A stretch of DNA of 39,610 nt. Origin: Chloroflexota bacterium. Lineage in GTDB: Bacteria > Chloroflexota > Anaerolineae > Aggregatilineales > Phototrophicaceae. Shown piece by piece: positions 32,014 through 39,610 of this stretch. Under the pieces are notes generated by a model. It was not told the origin of the DNA, searched no databases, and saw only the letters and a program-made list of their open reading frames with translations. The first letter of the stretch is position 1; each line of letters opens with the position of its first letter. A program made the translations under genes and the position numbers. The stretch covers positions 13,686 to 53,295 of the forward strand of contig WTGF01000117.1 in assembly GCA_011525385.1 (NCBI GenBank), written 5' to 3'.

Positions 32014-33114
32014 TCAAAACACAATAATACCCCGCGCCACCTCGCCGGTCAGCATGTCTTGATAGGCTTCGTTGATCTCCTCCAGCCGGTAGCGGCGCGT
32101 CACCAATTCATCCAGCATCAGCTTGCCGTTGCGATACAAATCCAGAAACATGGGAAAATCGCGCTGGGGCAGCACGGAGCCGTAAAAGCTGCCGCGAATG
32201 ACTTTTTCCGTCCGGGTGATGACCGAGCCGGGCAGGTTGGTGCCGCTGCCCACCGGCGTCAAGCCGACGAGGGTCAGCGTGCCGCCCGGGCGCGTTGCGT
32301 CGAAGGCGGTCTCTTGCAATGTCGATAACCCCACCGATTCAAATACGTGGTCAGCGCCGCGGCCATTCGTCAGCGCCTGGATCTGCCCGACGGTCTTATC
32401 GTCCGAATACAGCGTATGCGTAGCGCCGAATTCGCGCGCGATCTCCATCTTGCTGCTGTTGGTGTCGACCGCGATGATCGGGTCCGCGCCGCACATCACG
32501 GCGCCCATAATGATGTTCAAGCCGACGCCGCCCGCGCCGTATACCGCCACGCTCTGGCCGGGCCGCACATCGGCCGTATATATCGCCGCGCCCACGCCGG
32601 TCGAGACTGCGCAGCCGACCAGCGCCGCCACTTCCAGCGGCACGTCCGCCCGCACCGGCACGCAGGCGTCCTCGGGAATGACCACGTATTCCGCGAAGCA
32701 ACCCAGGCCCGTCATGATGTGAATCGGCTCCCCGTTTCGGCTAATGCGGCTCGACCCATCCTTGAGCAGGCCCGATTTCAAGACCGGTGTATAGACTTCG
32801 CACAGGTTGGGTTTGTTGTTCTGGCAGTAAAAGCAACCCCCGCAATTGGCGCGGAAGCTCAAGGTTACATGATCGCCGGGACTTACGCGCGTGACGCCTG
32901 CGCCAATGCCTTCCACAATGCCCGCGCCTTCATGGCCGCAGATGATGGGCATGGGAAAATAGGACAGGCCCTCCACCACATGCCAATCGCTGTGGCAGAC
33001 GCCGGCCGCCGCCATCTTGATCAGCACTTCGCCGGTCTTGGGCGTCTCAAGTTCCACCGTCTCGATACTGAAGGGCGTATTCGCTTCGTTCAAGATTGCG
33101 GCTTGCATTTGCAT
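32014..33114 (-). CDS. Zinc-dependent alcohol dehydrogenase (MDR family), copy 1
   Basis: 366 residues. Catalytic zinc residues Cys40 (GVCHSDW), His61 and Glu62 (GHEGAG) and Cys168 (LVGCAVSTGVGAA) are present. The structural zinc cluster is Cys91, 94, 97 and 105. The NAD-binding motif GAGGVG is at 193-198, with the acidic residue in AVDTN favouring NAD(H). The look is closest to class III/aryl-alcohol-type dehydrogenases. It follows its paralogue at 33154-34254 after 39 bases, in an operon with sugar permeases. It probably oxidises a sugar, polyol or aldehyde derived from the imported substrate. Confidence 0.92.
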   Translation of the reverse strand: MQMQAAILNEANTPFSIETVELETPKTGEVLIKMAAAGVCHSDWHVVEGLSYFPMPIICGHEGAGIVEGIGAGVTRVSPGDHVTLSFRANCGGCFYCQNNKPNLCEVYTPVLKSGLLKDGSSRISRNGEPIHIMTGLGCFAEYVVIPEDACVPVRADVPLEVAALVGCAVSTGVGAAIYTADVRPGQSVAVYGAGGVGLNIIMGAVMCGADPIIAVDTNSSKMEIAREFGATHTLYSDDKTVGQIQALTNGRGADHVFESVGLSTLQETAFDATRPGGTLTLVGLTPVGSGTNLPGSVITRTEKVIRGSFYGSVLPQRDFPMFLDLYRNGKLMLDELVTRRYRLEEINEAYQDMLTGEVARGIIVF

Positions 33115-33153
33115 GTCTCTTCCTTTCGGAGGTCTGCTTGCTTGGTAGTCCGA

Positions 33154-34254
33154 TCAGAATACAATGATACCCCGCGCCAGCGCGCCGCTCAACATATCGG
33201 CGTAGGCTTGGTTGATTTGGTCGAGGCGATAGGCGCGCGTGATCAACTCTTCCAGCTTGAGCAGGCCGGCGGCATGAAGGTCCAGCAGCATCGGGATATC
33301 GCGCGGGGGATTGACCGAGCCGTAAAAGCTGCCGCGGATAACTCTCTCCGTTCGCGTGATGACTGCGCCCGGCAGATTCGTCGTACTGTCGTCAGGCGCT
33401 GTGCCGACCAGGGTCAAGACGCCGCCGGGGCGCAAGGCCGCAAAAGCGCGCTCCTGCAAGCTCGGCAGTCCCAGCGCTTCGAAGGCGCAGTCGACGCCGC
33501 GCCCGGCAGTCAGCGCTTGTATCTCTGCCACGGCCGATTCATCTGAGAAGAGGGCGTGCGTCGCGCCAAACTGGCGGGCAATTTCCAGTTTGTGATCGTT
33601 GATGTCCACTGCAATGACGGGGTAGGCGCCGCAGAGCCTCGCGCCTTGAATGATATTGAGTCCGATGCCGCCGGCGCCAAAAACCGCTACGCTTTGTCCG
33701 GGGCGGACCTCCGCAGTGAACATGGCCGCGCCGACGCCGGTGGCAACAGCACAGCCCACCAAAGCCACAAGCTCCAGCGGCGCGTCGCGGCGGACTGGCA
33801 GGCAACTCTCCTGTCGTACCACCGCGTACTCGGCGAAACTGCCCAGACCCGCCAAAATGTGAACCGGCCGGCCGTGCCAGTGGATGCGCGACTCCCCGTC
33901 GGCTTGCAGGCCCGACGCCAGCAACTGCGAAAAGCTGTCACAGAGGTTTGGTTTGTGGTTGTGACAGTAAAAGCAGTCGCCGCAGCCGGGCGCCCAACTC
34001 AGCGCGACATGATCGCCAACCGCGACGCGGGTGACGCCGGGTCCGATGGCTTCGACCCGTCCCGCGCCTTCGTGTCCGGCGATGATGGGCATGGGTTTGG
34101 GCGCGGTGCCGATGGCAACGCGCCAGTCGCTGCGGCAGACGCCGCTGGCGGCGATCTTGACCAGGACTTCGCCCTGGCGCGGCGGGTCGAGCCTGACGGT
34201 TTCGATGCGGAAGGGGGTGTTGGGCCGGGTGAGGATGGCCGCTTGCATCTGCAT
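33154..34254 (-). CDS. Zinc-dependent alcohol dehydrogenase (MDR family), copy 2
   Basis: 366 residues, the same length as copy 1 and roughly two-thirds identical along its whole length. All zinc ligands (GVCRSDW, GHEGAG, CGDCFYCHNHKPNLC, LVGCAVATGVG) and the GAGGIG dinucleotide motif are kept, so it should be active. Its ATG shares one base with the permease stop (TGATG), a clear translational coupling. The pair arose by tandem duplication and divergence, and may act on successive or related substrates. Confidence 0.92.
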   Translation of the reverse strand: MQMQAAILTRPNTPFRIETVRLDPPRQGEVLVKIAASGVCRSDWRVAIGTAPKPMPIIAGHEGAGRVEAIGPGVTRVAVGDHVALSWAPGCGDCFYCHNHKPNLCDSFSQLLASGLQADGESRIHWHGRPVHILAGLGSFAEYAVVRQESCLPVRRDAPLELVALVGCAVATGVGAAMFTAEVRPGQSVAVFGAGGIGLNIIQGARLCGAYPVIAVDINDHKLEIARQFGATHALFSDESAVAEIQALTAGRGVDCAFEALGLPSLQERAFAALRPGGVLTLVGTAPDDSTTNLPGAVITRTERVIRGSFYGSVNPPRDIPMLLDLHAAGLLKLEELITRAYRLDQINQAYADMLSGALARGIIVF

Positions 34255-35087
34255 CAGGATTTGACCGCGCCGACGGTGAGGCCGGCGAGAAATTGCTTCT
34301 GCAGCACCAGGAATAGCAACAATATCGGTATCGTCGACAGCAGCGATGCCGCCATGACGACGCCGTACTCCATGCGATAGAGGCTGACCATGCCGGCCAT
34401 CACGACCGGCAGCGTCTGCAATTCGCGGCTGCGCAGCACGACCAGCGGCCAGACGAAATCATTCCAGGAGCCCATGAAGGCCAGCACCGCCAGCACCGCC
34501 AGCGCCGGACGCACCAGCGGCAGCGCGATCTGCCAATAAATGCGGAATTCCGACGCGCCATCAATGCGGGCGGAATCCAGCAGTTCGCCCGGCACCGCTT
34601 CCATGCTCTGCTTCATGAAAAAGATGCCGAAAGCGCCGGCCACGCCCGGGATGATGACGCCGGCGTAGCTGTTGACCAGGCCGAGGCGGATAACCAGGAC
34701 GAAAAGCGGAATGAATATCGTATACAGCGGCACCATCATCGAGCCGAGCAGCACCAGAAATAGAAAATTCTTAAGCGGGAAATTGTATTTGGCGAAGGCG
34801 AAACCGGCCAGCGAAGCCAGGAAAAGATGAGAGAAGGTATGTACCACGGCGATAAAGGCGCTGTTGAGAAAATGACGGGCGAAATCGAAGTCGACGAAAA
34901 GGCTGACGTAATTGCGAAAATGCGGTTCCTCCGGGATCAGCGTTGGCGGCATTTGAAAGATTTGCGACTGCTCCTTGAAGGTGTTGGAGATCATCCAGAC
35001 GAAGGGCGTCGACATCGAGATCAGGATGAAAAAGAGGAAGCCGTAAGCAAGCGTTCGCTGCGCGCGGCGAGTGAGTGTGCCGTCCAT
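34254..35087 (-). CDS. MalG-type sugar ABC transporter permease
   Basis: 277 residues, six membrane segments. The EAA loop that docks the ATPase is ELLDSARIDGASEFRIYWQI (about residues 168-187). It belongs to the CUT1 family (oligosaccharide, glycerol-phosphate or polyol importers) and pairs with the MalF-type permease ending 4 bases upstream. No ATPase is encoded here, so a shared MsmX/UgpC-type ATPase is likely. Confidence 0.92.
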   Translation of the reverse strand: MDGTLTRRAQRTLAYGFLFFILISMSTPFVWMISNTFKEQSQIFQMPPTLIPEEPHFRNYVSLFVDFDFARHFLNSAFIAVVHTFSHLFLASLAGFAFAKYNFPLKNFLFLVLLGSMMVPLYTIFIPLFVLVIRLGLVNSYAGVIIPGVAGAFGIFFMKQSMEAVPGELLDSARIDGASEFRIYWQIALPLVRPALAVLAVLAFMGSWNDFVWPLVVLRSRELQTLPVVMAGMVSLYRMEYGVVMAASLLSTIPILLLFLVLQKQFLAGLTVGAVKS

Positions 35088-35091
35088 CGCT

Positions 35092-36000
35092 TCAGTCTTC
35101 TTTCCTGAAGGCGCCGAATAGATACAGCTGGATGAAGGACAAGCCGAAGATGATCAGCGCCAGCACCCAGCCGATGGCGGAACCATAACCCAGCTTGGCG
35201 TTGGTGAAGCCCATCCGATACAGGTAGTTGGCGAGGGTCAGGCTGGCGTCATTGGGTCCGCCGTTCGCCAGCAGCAGCGGTTCCGCGAAGAGTTGGAAGG
35301 AGCCAATCATCGTGACCACGCCCACGAAGAGCGCGATGGGGCGCAATTGCGGGATGGTGATGTAGCGGAATTGCGCCCAGGTTCCGGCGCCGTCCACCTG
35401 CGCCGCTTCGTAGAGCTCGGGCGGGATGCTCTGCAAGCCGGTGAGAAAATACAAGACGTTGATGCCGGTGTAGCGCCAGGTCGCCACTACCAGCACCGAA
35501 ATCTTGACCAGTTCTTCATCCAGCCACTTGAGAGCCGGGATGCCGAGCAGGGTCAGACCCTGGTTGATCAAGCCGAACTGATTGTTGAAGATGAGCAGGA
35601 ACATGATGGTGGCGGCGACCGTGCTGGTCAAGATAGGCAGGAAGTAGCCGATGCGGAAGAGGCTCTTCAGGCGGATCAGCGTCGAGTTGATCAACAGCGC
35701 CAAAACCAGCGCCAGCGGCAAGATGAAGAGAAAGGCGCCGATGGCGTAATAGACCGTGTTCCACAGCGACTTGAGGAAGACCGGATCGCCAGCCAGGTAG
35801 GTATAATTTCCCAAGCCGACATGACGCATAGGACCGGTGCCGGGCCAGCGATGCAAGCTCAGGTAAAGCGCGTAAATCAACGGACCTACCGAGAAAACGA
35901 TGAAGAGAATGTAGAAGGGCGAGATGAAGACGTAAGGCACGATCCTGCGCTCGGAGCGGCTCCACCAAGCGCGCAGGCCGCGGTCTCCGTCAGGCTTCAT
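35092..36000 (-). CDS. MalF-type sugar ABC transporter permease
   Basis: 302 residues from the ATG at 36000, chosen for AGGGGG just upstream; a longer frame to 36075 runs through an intergenic hairpin. Six or seven membrane segments, with the EAA loop ELYEAAQVDGAGTWAQFRYI. It is the CUT1 partner of the MalG-type permease. The 204-base gap upstream to the binding-protein gene holds two strong hairpins. Confidence 0.92.
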   Translation of the reverse strand: MKPDGDRGLRAWWSRSERRIVPYVFISPFYILFIVFSVGPLIYALYLSLHRWPGTGPMRHVGLGNYTYLAGDPVFLKSLWNTVYYAIGAFLFILPLALVLALLINSTLIRLKSLFRIGYFLPILTSTVAATIMFLLIFNNQFGLINQGLTLLGIPALKWLDEELVKISVLVVATWRYTGINVLYFLTGLQSIPPELYEAAQVDGAGTWAQFRYITIPQLRPIALFVGVVTMIGSFQLFAEPLLLANGGPNDASLTLANYLYRMGFTNAKLGYGSAIGWVLALIIFGLSFIQLYLFGAFRKED

Positions 36001-36058
36001 GTTACGTCCGCCCCCTGTGTTGGCGCGGGATTCCTGCCCGGTCAACCCCACCCCCCGG

Positions 36059-36086
36059 CCCCCTCCCCAATGCATTAGGGAGGGGG
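36059..36086. repeat. G/C-rich hairpin in binding protein-permease gap
   Basis: CCCCCTCCC (36059-36067) pairs with GGGAGGGGG (36078-36086) around a loop containing AATGCATT. The G-run strand could also fold as a quadruplex. It lies downstream of the binding-protein stop codon in transcript order. Confidence 0.6.
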
Positions 36087-36138
36087 AGCGCGTCTGGCGA
36101 ATCTGATACTGGGCATCGAAATTCGCGCATCGCCGAAG

Positions 36139-36164
36139 TCTCCCCCCATCGCGATGGGGGGAGA
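36139..36164. repeat. 26-bp perfect palindrome
   Basis: TCTCCCCCC, ATCGCGAT and GGGGGGAGA join into one uninterrupted palindrome about 40 bases after the binding-protein stop codon. Next to it is GAGGGGGG (36170-36177). It may stabilise the 3' end of the binding-protein mRNA or lower permease expression. With the hairpin at 36059 it forms a REP-like module. Confidence 0.6.
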
Positions 36165-36204
36165 TTTAGAGGGGGGTTTGCTAAAACCAAGTCAACCAGA
36201 TTCC

Positions 36205-37463
36205 CTAACCGAAATCGATCGCGCGGCGCAATTCTTCAGCCGCGTCTTTCAAGGCTTGCTCGGCCGTCTTCTCGCCTTGGGCGGCTTGGAATATGGCGTT
36301 CCCGACCAAGGTACTGGCTTCATCGAACCAGGGTCCGCGCACTTGATGCGGCACTTCCGGCGCCAGCTCAAGGAAGAGCTCGCCCAGCGACTGGTTGTCA
36401 AAATAGGGGTCGGGACCCAGCAGCGCTTCGTTATCCAAATGGGACAGCACCGGCGGCAGCAGGTTGTTAACCTCGAATTCGAAGATCTTGTTGTCCTCGT
36501 CGAACAGCGCGAATTCAATGAATGCCCAAGCCTCGTCCTTATTCTCGCTCTGCTGCGTTATCGAGTAGGCAGTACCGCCGTGCGTGCTGGTGCGGGCGCC
36601 GCCCTCTTCAAAAGCGGGCAGGGGCGCCGCGCGCCAGAGGCCTTCGGTATCGGCGACATTGTTCTTGATGAAGCCGCCGTACCAGTCGGCGCCGATGGCG
36701 GCCGCTATCTGGCCCTCCGACATCAGCCCATAGGTGCTTTGGGAATCGCCCGGGGCGATGGCAACGCCGCTCTCGAGCAAGCCGAGATACCATTCCAGGA
36801 CGGCGATGGCTTCTGGACTGTCGACAATAACATTGCCCTCGGCATCAAAGAAACCGGGGCTGCCCGATTGCAGCAGCAGCATATAAAAGTCGCCCCAGCT
36901 GCGGTCGGACAAGGACAGCGCCGAGATGCCCTGTTCGGTCAAGGCGGACGCCGCCTCGACGAATTCATCCCAGGTGGCGATGGGCATTTCAATGCCGGCA
37001 TCAGCGAAGATGTCGTGCCGATAGTACAAGACGACCGGGCACAGACAGTGGTCAATGCCGTAAATCGTACCCTGATGCGCGTACAAGCCGGTCTTGGCCA
37101 TGATGTAGTCGTCCTCGTAAGGCGCGATCAGGTCATTCAGCGCTATCAGACCGGGCTCGCCTTTGAGGAAGCGGCTAATGACGCCTTGCTCAACATCGAC
37201 GATATCAGGCGCGCCAACGCCGGCAACGAAAGCGCCCGTCAAGTTGTCGTAGAGTTGGCCATAGGGGATCTCTTCGACCACGATGCTGACATGGGGCGCG
37301 ATTTCCTTGTAGTCGGCTTCAATGCCTTTGTAAAGTCGGTGAAGAAGGAGCCGAAGGTCCAGATCGTCAGGGTGACATCATCTTGCGCCGAGGTGGTTCC
37401 TGCGCCGAAGAGCATGCTGACGAGCAACAGCAGAGTAGAGAAAAGCGTGATAATTCGTTTCAT
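36205..37463 (-). pseudogene. CUT1 sugar-binding protein gene broken by a single-base frameshift
   Basis: The start is the ATG at 37463 with AGGAGG about 10 bases upstream. A signal peptide (MKRIITLFSTLLLLVSMLFG...TTSAQ) without lipobox Cys is followed by DDVTLTIWTFGSFFTDF. The frame then shifts: the rest of the protein continues in another frame from GIEADYKEIAPHVSIVVEE to the end (IDFG). Restoring one base in the run at 37332-37334 (AAA to AAAA on the given strand) gives FYKGIEADYKE and an intact protein of about 420 residues of the family-1 extracellular solute-binding type. It should serve the MalF/MalG permeases. Either the gene is newly dead, or the assembly lost a base; the rest shows no decay. 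Confidence 0.85.
37332..37334 (-). other. Frameshift point in the sugar-binding protein gene
   Basis: On the coding strand the sequence GACTTTACAAAGGC would need GACTTTTACAAAGGC to keep the frame (D-F-Y-K-G). A T-run shortened from four to three is the most economical explanation. Confidence 0.7.
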
Positions 37464-37503
37464 TTTCCTAATTCCTCCTGGAAGTTTCAAATATTTGTCC
37501 GAC

Positions 37504-37528
37504 GGGCGAGCCAATGGCTCGCCCCTAC
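37504..37528. repeat. Hairpin element, copy 2
   Basis: GGGCGAGCC (37504-37512) and GGCTCGCCC (37516-37524) form a 9-bp stem with an ATT/AAT loop, flanked by CTAC. On the minus strand it reads GTAGGGGCGAGCC-ATT-GGCTCGCCC, the same frame as GTAGGGGCGACCT-ATT-AGGTCGCCC at 20214-20238 but with changed stem pairs. It lies in the leader or promoter region of the binding-protein gene. Confidence 0.6.
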
Positions 37529-37591
37529 ATTTCTGGGCTTGGTGCGGTTCGTCAAGCGCTGTGGCTCAATTGACCTGCCTGTCACAAACCA

Positions 37592-38467
37592 TCAATAGGC
37601 GCTATAGGGGTCTCCTTCCCACTGGCGTTCCCAGCTTTCCCAGGTGGCCACCGAGGCCGGATCGGCTTCGCTGCGGGCGATGAAGCCTTTGTCGCGGCCG
37701 CCGATTTCGACATTGTATTCGTCAACCATGGCATCGGCGATGGACTGGTAGCGCAAGTCAATAGACCAGCGCACGGCATCGGACTTGTTGGGCAACGCAG
37801 CGTGAGGCGTCAACTGCGTGAAGCAGAGCGCGTCGCCCGCCTCCATCTCGATGGGGATGCCCGGCAGCGCCGCACGTTCTGCTTTGGAAATGCCGAGGAA
37901 GCCGGTCTCTTCGTCTTCGGTGATGGCGTACATATCGCCGCGATGATAACCCTCGGCGACTTGCAGGCAGCTGTTCTCGGGCGTGACGCGCTGCAGCGGC
38001 ATCCAGATCGAAAGCGTGTGGACCTGGGCGATGGAAGGGTAGTACTGCGAATCTTGATGCCAGGGCGTGCGCGTCCAGCGCTGATCGGGCAGCTTGGGCC
38101 GCAGATTGAAGACGCCGTGCATGAAGACCTCGGGACTGCCCAGCAGGTCTTCGGCGATGTCGATGACGTTGGGTTCGCTCATAAACTGGAAGAGTTCAGG
38201 GCTGACGATTTGGCGGCGGGGACTGCGATGATACCTCGGCTTGCCGGCCTGGTTCCAGGCGGCGGTGAGACGACGCCCCAGGTCGAGATGTTCCAGCCCG
38301 TCTTCGAGCAGCCCTTCAGCGACCCAGCCTTGCACCGTGCGGTCGACCCAGTCGGCGCAGACTTTGCGCCCTAAGTCGATGCTGCGCTGCGGCAGGACCT
38401 GCTCGACTTTGACATAGCCCTTTTCGTGGTAAAAGTTTATCTGTTCGTCAGTTAGTATTTTAGGCAT
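37592..38467 (-). CDS. Phytanoyl-CoA dioxygenase (PhyH) family protein, second copy
   Basis: 291 residues from the ATG at 38467; a TTG four codons earlier is also possible. The metal triad, numbered from that TTG, is His141 and Asp143 in TPWHQDSQYY and His226 in LTPHAALPNKSD, with Arg237 in VRWSIDLRYQ for 2-oxoglutarate. It shares its core motifs with the enzyme at 2627-3571 but is clearly diverged. It lies 128 bases upstream of, and on the same strand as, the sugar importer and alcohol dehydrogenases, so it may hydroxylate or demethylate the same substrate; this is inference. Confidence 0.88.
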   Translation of the reverse strand: MPKILTDEQINFYHEKGYVKVEQVLPQRSIDLGRKVCADWVDRTVQGWVAEGLLEDGLEHLDLGRRLTAAWNQAGKPRYHRSPRRQIVSPELFQFMSEPNVIDIAEDLLGSPEVFMHGVFNLRPKLPDQRWTRTPWHQDSQYYPSIAQVHTLSIWMPLQRVTPENSCLQVAEGYHRGDMYAITEDEETGFLGISKAERAALPGIPIEMEAGDALCFTQLTPHAALPNKSDAVRWSIDLRYQSIADAMVDEYNVEIGGRDKGFIARSEADPASVATWESWERQWEGDPYSAY

Positions 38468-38601
38468 CTGTATTTCCAAGCTCGTTTTAGGGTGTGACTA
38501 GGGTAGACTTTAACGCAAATCGTACGATACGCCAAATGATCACTGCTGAGCCGATTGGAGGTAGTGTGTCCTTTTCGGTTGCAACAGAAAATATTAACCA
38601 C

Positions 38602-38690
38602 AGCCGCTCGGCGGCAGCGAAAAGGTCTGCCGCGCTCACGCAAAATAGTAAGCCGTCCCGTTGCTTGAGCGACGCGGTTTACGTAAACAG
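38602..38690 (-). repeat. Dispersed intergenic repeat, copy C (inverted)
   Basis: Read on the minus strand it starts CTGTTTACGTAAAC (palindrome at 38677-38688). It continues GCGTCGCTCA, ATTTTGCGTGAGCG, ACCTTTTCGC and GCCGAGCGGCT, matching copy B in order. It is the only recognisable item in the 38468-38779 gap besides the leader of the PhyH-like gene. Confidence 0.7.
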
Positions 38691-38779
38691 GGCACAGAGA
38701 AAAACCAAGGGAAGCGTATGTTTTGCGGGCGCCTTATATGTTGGCGTTGCATGAATTCGTTGGTATTGGTTCTGCAGTT

Positions 38780-39466
38780 TCAGCTTTTGCGCAAATGCCG
38801 GATGCCATCCGCGCCGGCGACGATGACGTCGCGGGCCATACCGATGAAAAGGCCGTGTTCGGCGATACCGGCGCGGGATTTGAGGGTCTTGTCCAAGGCG
38901 GCGGGGTCGGCGATGGGTCCGAAGTTGCAGTCGAGGATGAGGTTGCCCTGGTCGGTCTGGAAGGGATCTCCGCCGCTGTTGCGCAGGGCGACGCCGGCGC
39001 CGAGCTCGCGCAAGAAGCGGGCTTGGGAATGCCAGCCGAAGGGGAAGACCTCGACCGGCACAGCCCAGTTCGCGCCGAGTTGATCCGATAATTTAGAGGC
39101 GTCGACCACGATGACGAGGCGCTCGCTGACCTGGGCGACGATTTTTTCCCGCAGGAGCGCGCCGCCGCCGCCTTTGATCAGGTTGAAAGCGAGATCGACT
39201 TCATCGGCGCCGTCGATGGTCAGGTCGATGCGCGGATGGCGCTCCAGCGTGCTGAGGGGAATGCCGAGTTCGCGGGCATCGGCTTCGGTAGCGAGCGAGG
39301 TAGGGATGGCGATGACATCGCGCAGGTCGCCGCCGTGAAGGCGTTGGGCGATGCGGCGGGTGGCAAAGATGGCGGTGCTGCCGGTGCCCAGTCCGATGAC
39401 CATGCCCGATTCGACGAACTGGGCGGCGTATTCGCCGGCTTGCTGTTTGAGCCTCTGGGTGTTCAT
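38780..39466 (-). CDS. rpiA: Ribose-5-phosphate isomerase A
   Basis: 228 residues, normal length. The phosphate loop GLGTGSTA, the active-site loop DGADEVD, and KGGGGALLREKIVA carrying the catalytic Glu and Lys are all intact. It interconverts ribose 5-phosphate and ribulose 5-phosphate in the pentose phosphate pathway. It reads toward the PhyH-like gene but is separated from it by 312 bases, so it is probably independent. Confidence 0.97.
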   Translation of the reverse strand: MNTQRLKQQAGEYAAQFVESGMVIGLGTGSTAIFATRRIAQRLHGGDLRDVIAIPTSLATEADARELGIPLSTLERHPRIDLTIDGADEVDLAFNLIKGGGGALLREKIVAQVSERLVIVVDASKLSDQLGANWAVPVEVFPFGWHSQARFLRELGAGVALRNSGGDPFQTDQGNLILDCNFGPIADPAALDKTLKSRAGIAEHGLFIGMARDVIVAGADGIRHLRKS

Positions 39467-39586
39467 AAGGGCATTTTACGCTGGAAAGGCGATTATTTCA
39501 GGGGAGAGGCGGGGAAGTCAGTGGCTAGCTAGTCTTGCAAGGATGATTCACCACGGAGGCACAGAGACGCCCGAGCAATTGTCATT

Positions 39587-39610
39587 GCCGCTCACGCAAA
39601 AGGGAACGCC
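39587..39610 (-). repeat. Dispersed intergenic repeat, copy D (cut by window end)
   Basis: GCCGCTCACGCAAAA is the inverse of the TTTTGCGTGAGCGG block of copy B. The element would continue beyond the window. The preceding bases (39547-39566, TTCACCACGGAGGCACAGAG) resemble 20415-20435. The rest of 39467-39586 shows only the rpiA upstream region. Confidence 0.45.

Noticed and set aside
36154..37683. 509-residue open frame on the plus strand
   Set aside because: It is the shadow of the frameshifted binding-protein gene and includes intergenic hairpins. It has no recognisable motif or ribosome binding site.

Overview
The window looks like chromosomal DNA of an uncultured bacterium of moderately high GC, most likely a member of the Chloroflexota (Anaerolineae- or SAR202-like). 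This is inference from overall gene content: many sugar ABC importers, phytanoyl-CoA-dioxygenase-like proteins, E1/E2 dehydrogenases, ParA/ParB-like genes and G-rich intergenic palindromes. There is no rRNA or marker gene to fix the taxonomy. I see no tRNA, rRNA, CRISPR array, transposase or integrase.

Layout. (1) 1-2561: a zinc/manganese ABC importer, binding protein (5' end outside the window, with a 24-bp Asp/His repeat), ATPase and permease. (2) 2627-3571: a PhyH-like dioxygenase behind a good sigma70-type promoter. (3) 3632-16486: a divergent carbohydrate-type locus. Leftward run a solute-binding protein made of two nearly identical fused domains, two RbsC-type permeases and an RbsA-type ATPase. 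Rightward run a cyclase-family hydrolase, TPP-dependent E1 alpha and beta, lipoyl E2, a cupin phosphoglucose-isomerase-like protein, a ROK kinase and a SorC-family regulator. Between them, at 9722-9779, two back-to-back promoters share a double palindromic operator. The simplest reading is one regulon: import, phosphorylate, isomerise, and oxidatively cleave a 2-oxo or diketone intermediate to an acyl-CoA. The substrate is unknown.

(4) 16499-18389: ParA and a ParB-like protein with a long insertion. (5) 18621-25744: housekeeping and accessory genes: SRPBCC protein, DinB-like protein, RsfS, a short M1 peptidase, an ANT(6)-like nucleotidyltransferase, a UPF0173 metallo-hydrolase, a membrane-anchored YceI protein and two tiny membrane proteins. 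(6) 25964-30713: the most unusual region. A 750-residue protein joins an ITPase/RdgB-like domain to an IMP-dehydrogenase-like domain. It is followed by three decayed copies of its own 3' end, the last two at about 1.03-kb steps, which alternate with two paralogous genes of unknown family. (7) 30741-31946: a membrane protein with a bacterial SH3 domain.

(8) 32014-38467, all leftward: a PhyH-like dioxygenase, a frameshifted sugar-binding protein, MalF- and MalG-type permeases and two paralogous zinc alcohol dehydrogenases, with no ATPase. (9) 38780-39466: rpiA. Short intergenic repeat families are scattered through the window: an element of about 100 bp with the palindrome GTTTACGTAAAC, two covarying hairpins, and G/C-rich palindromes.
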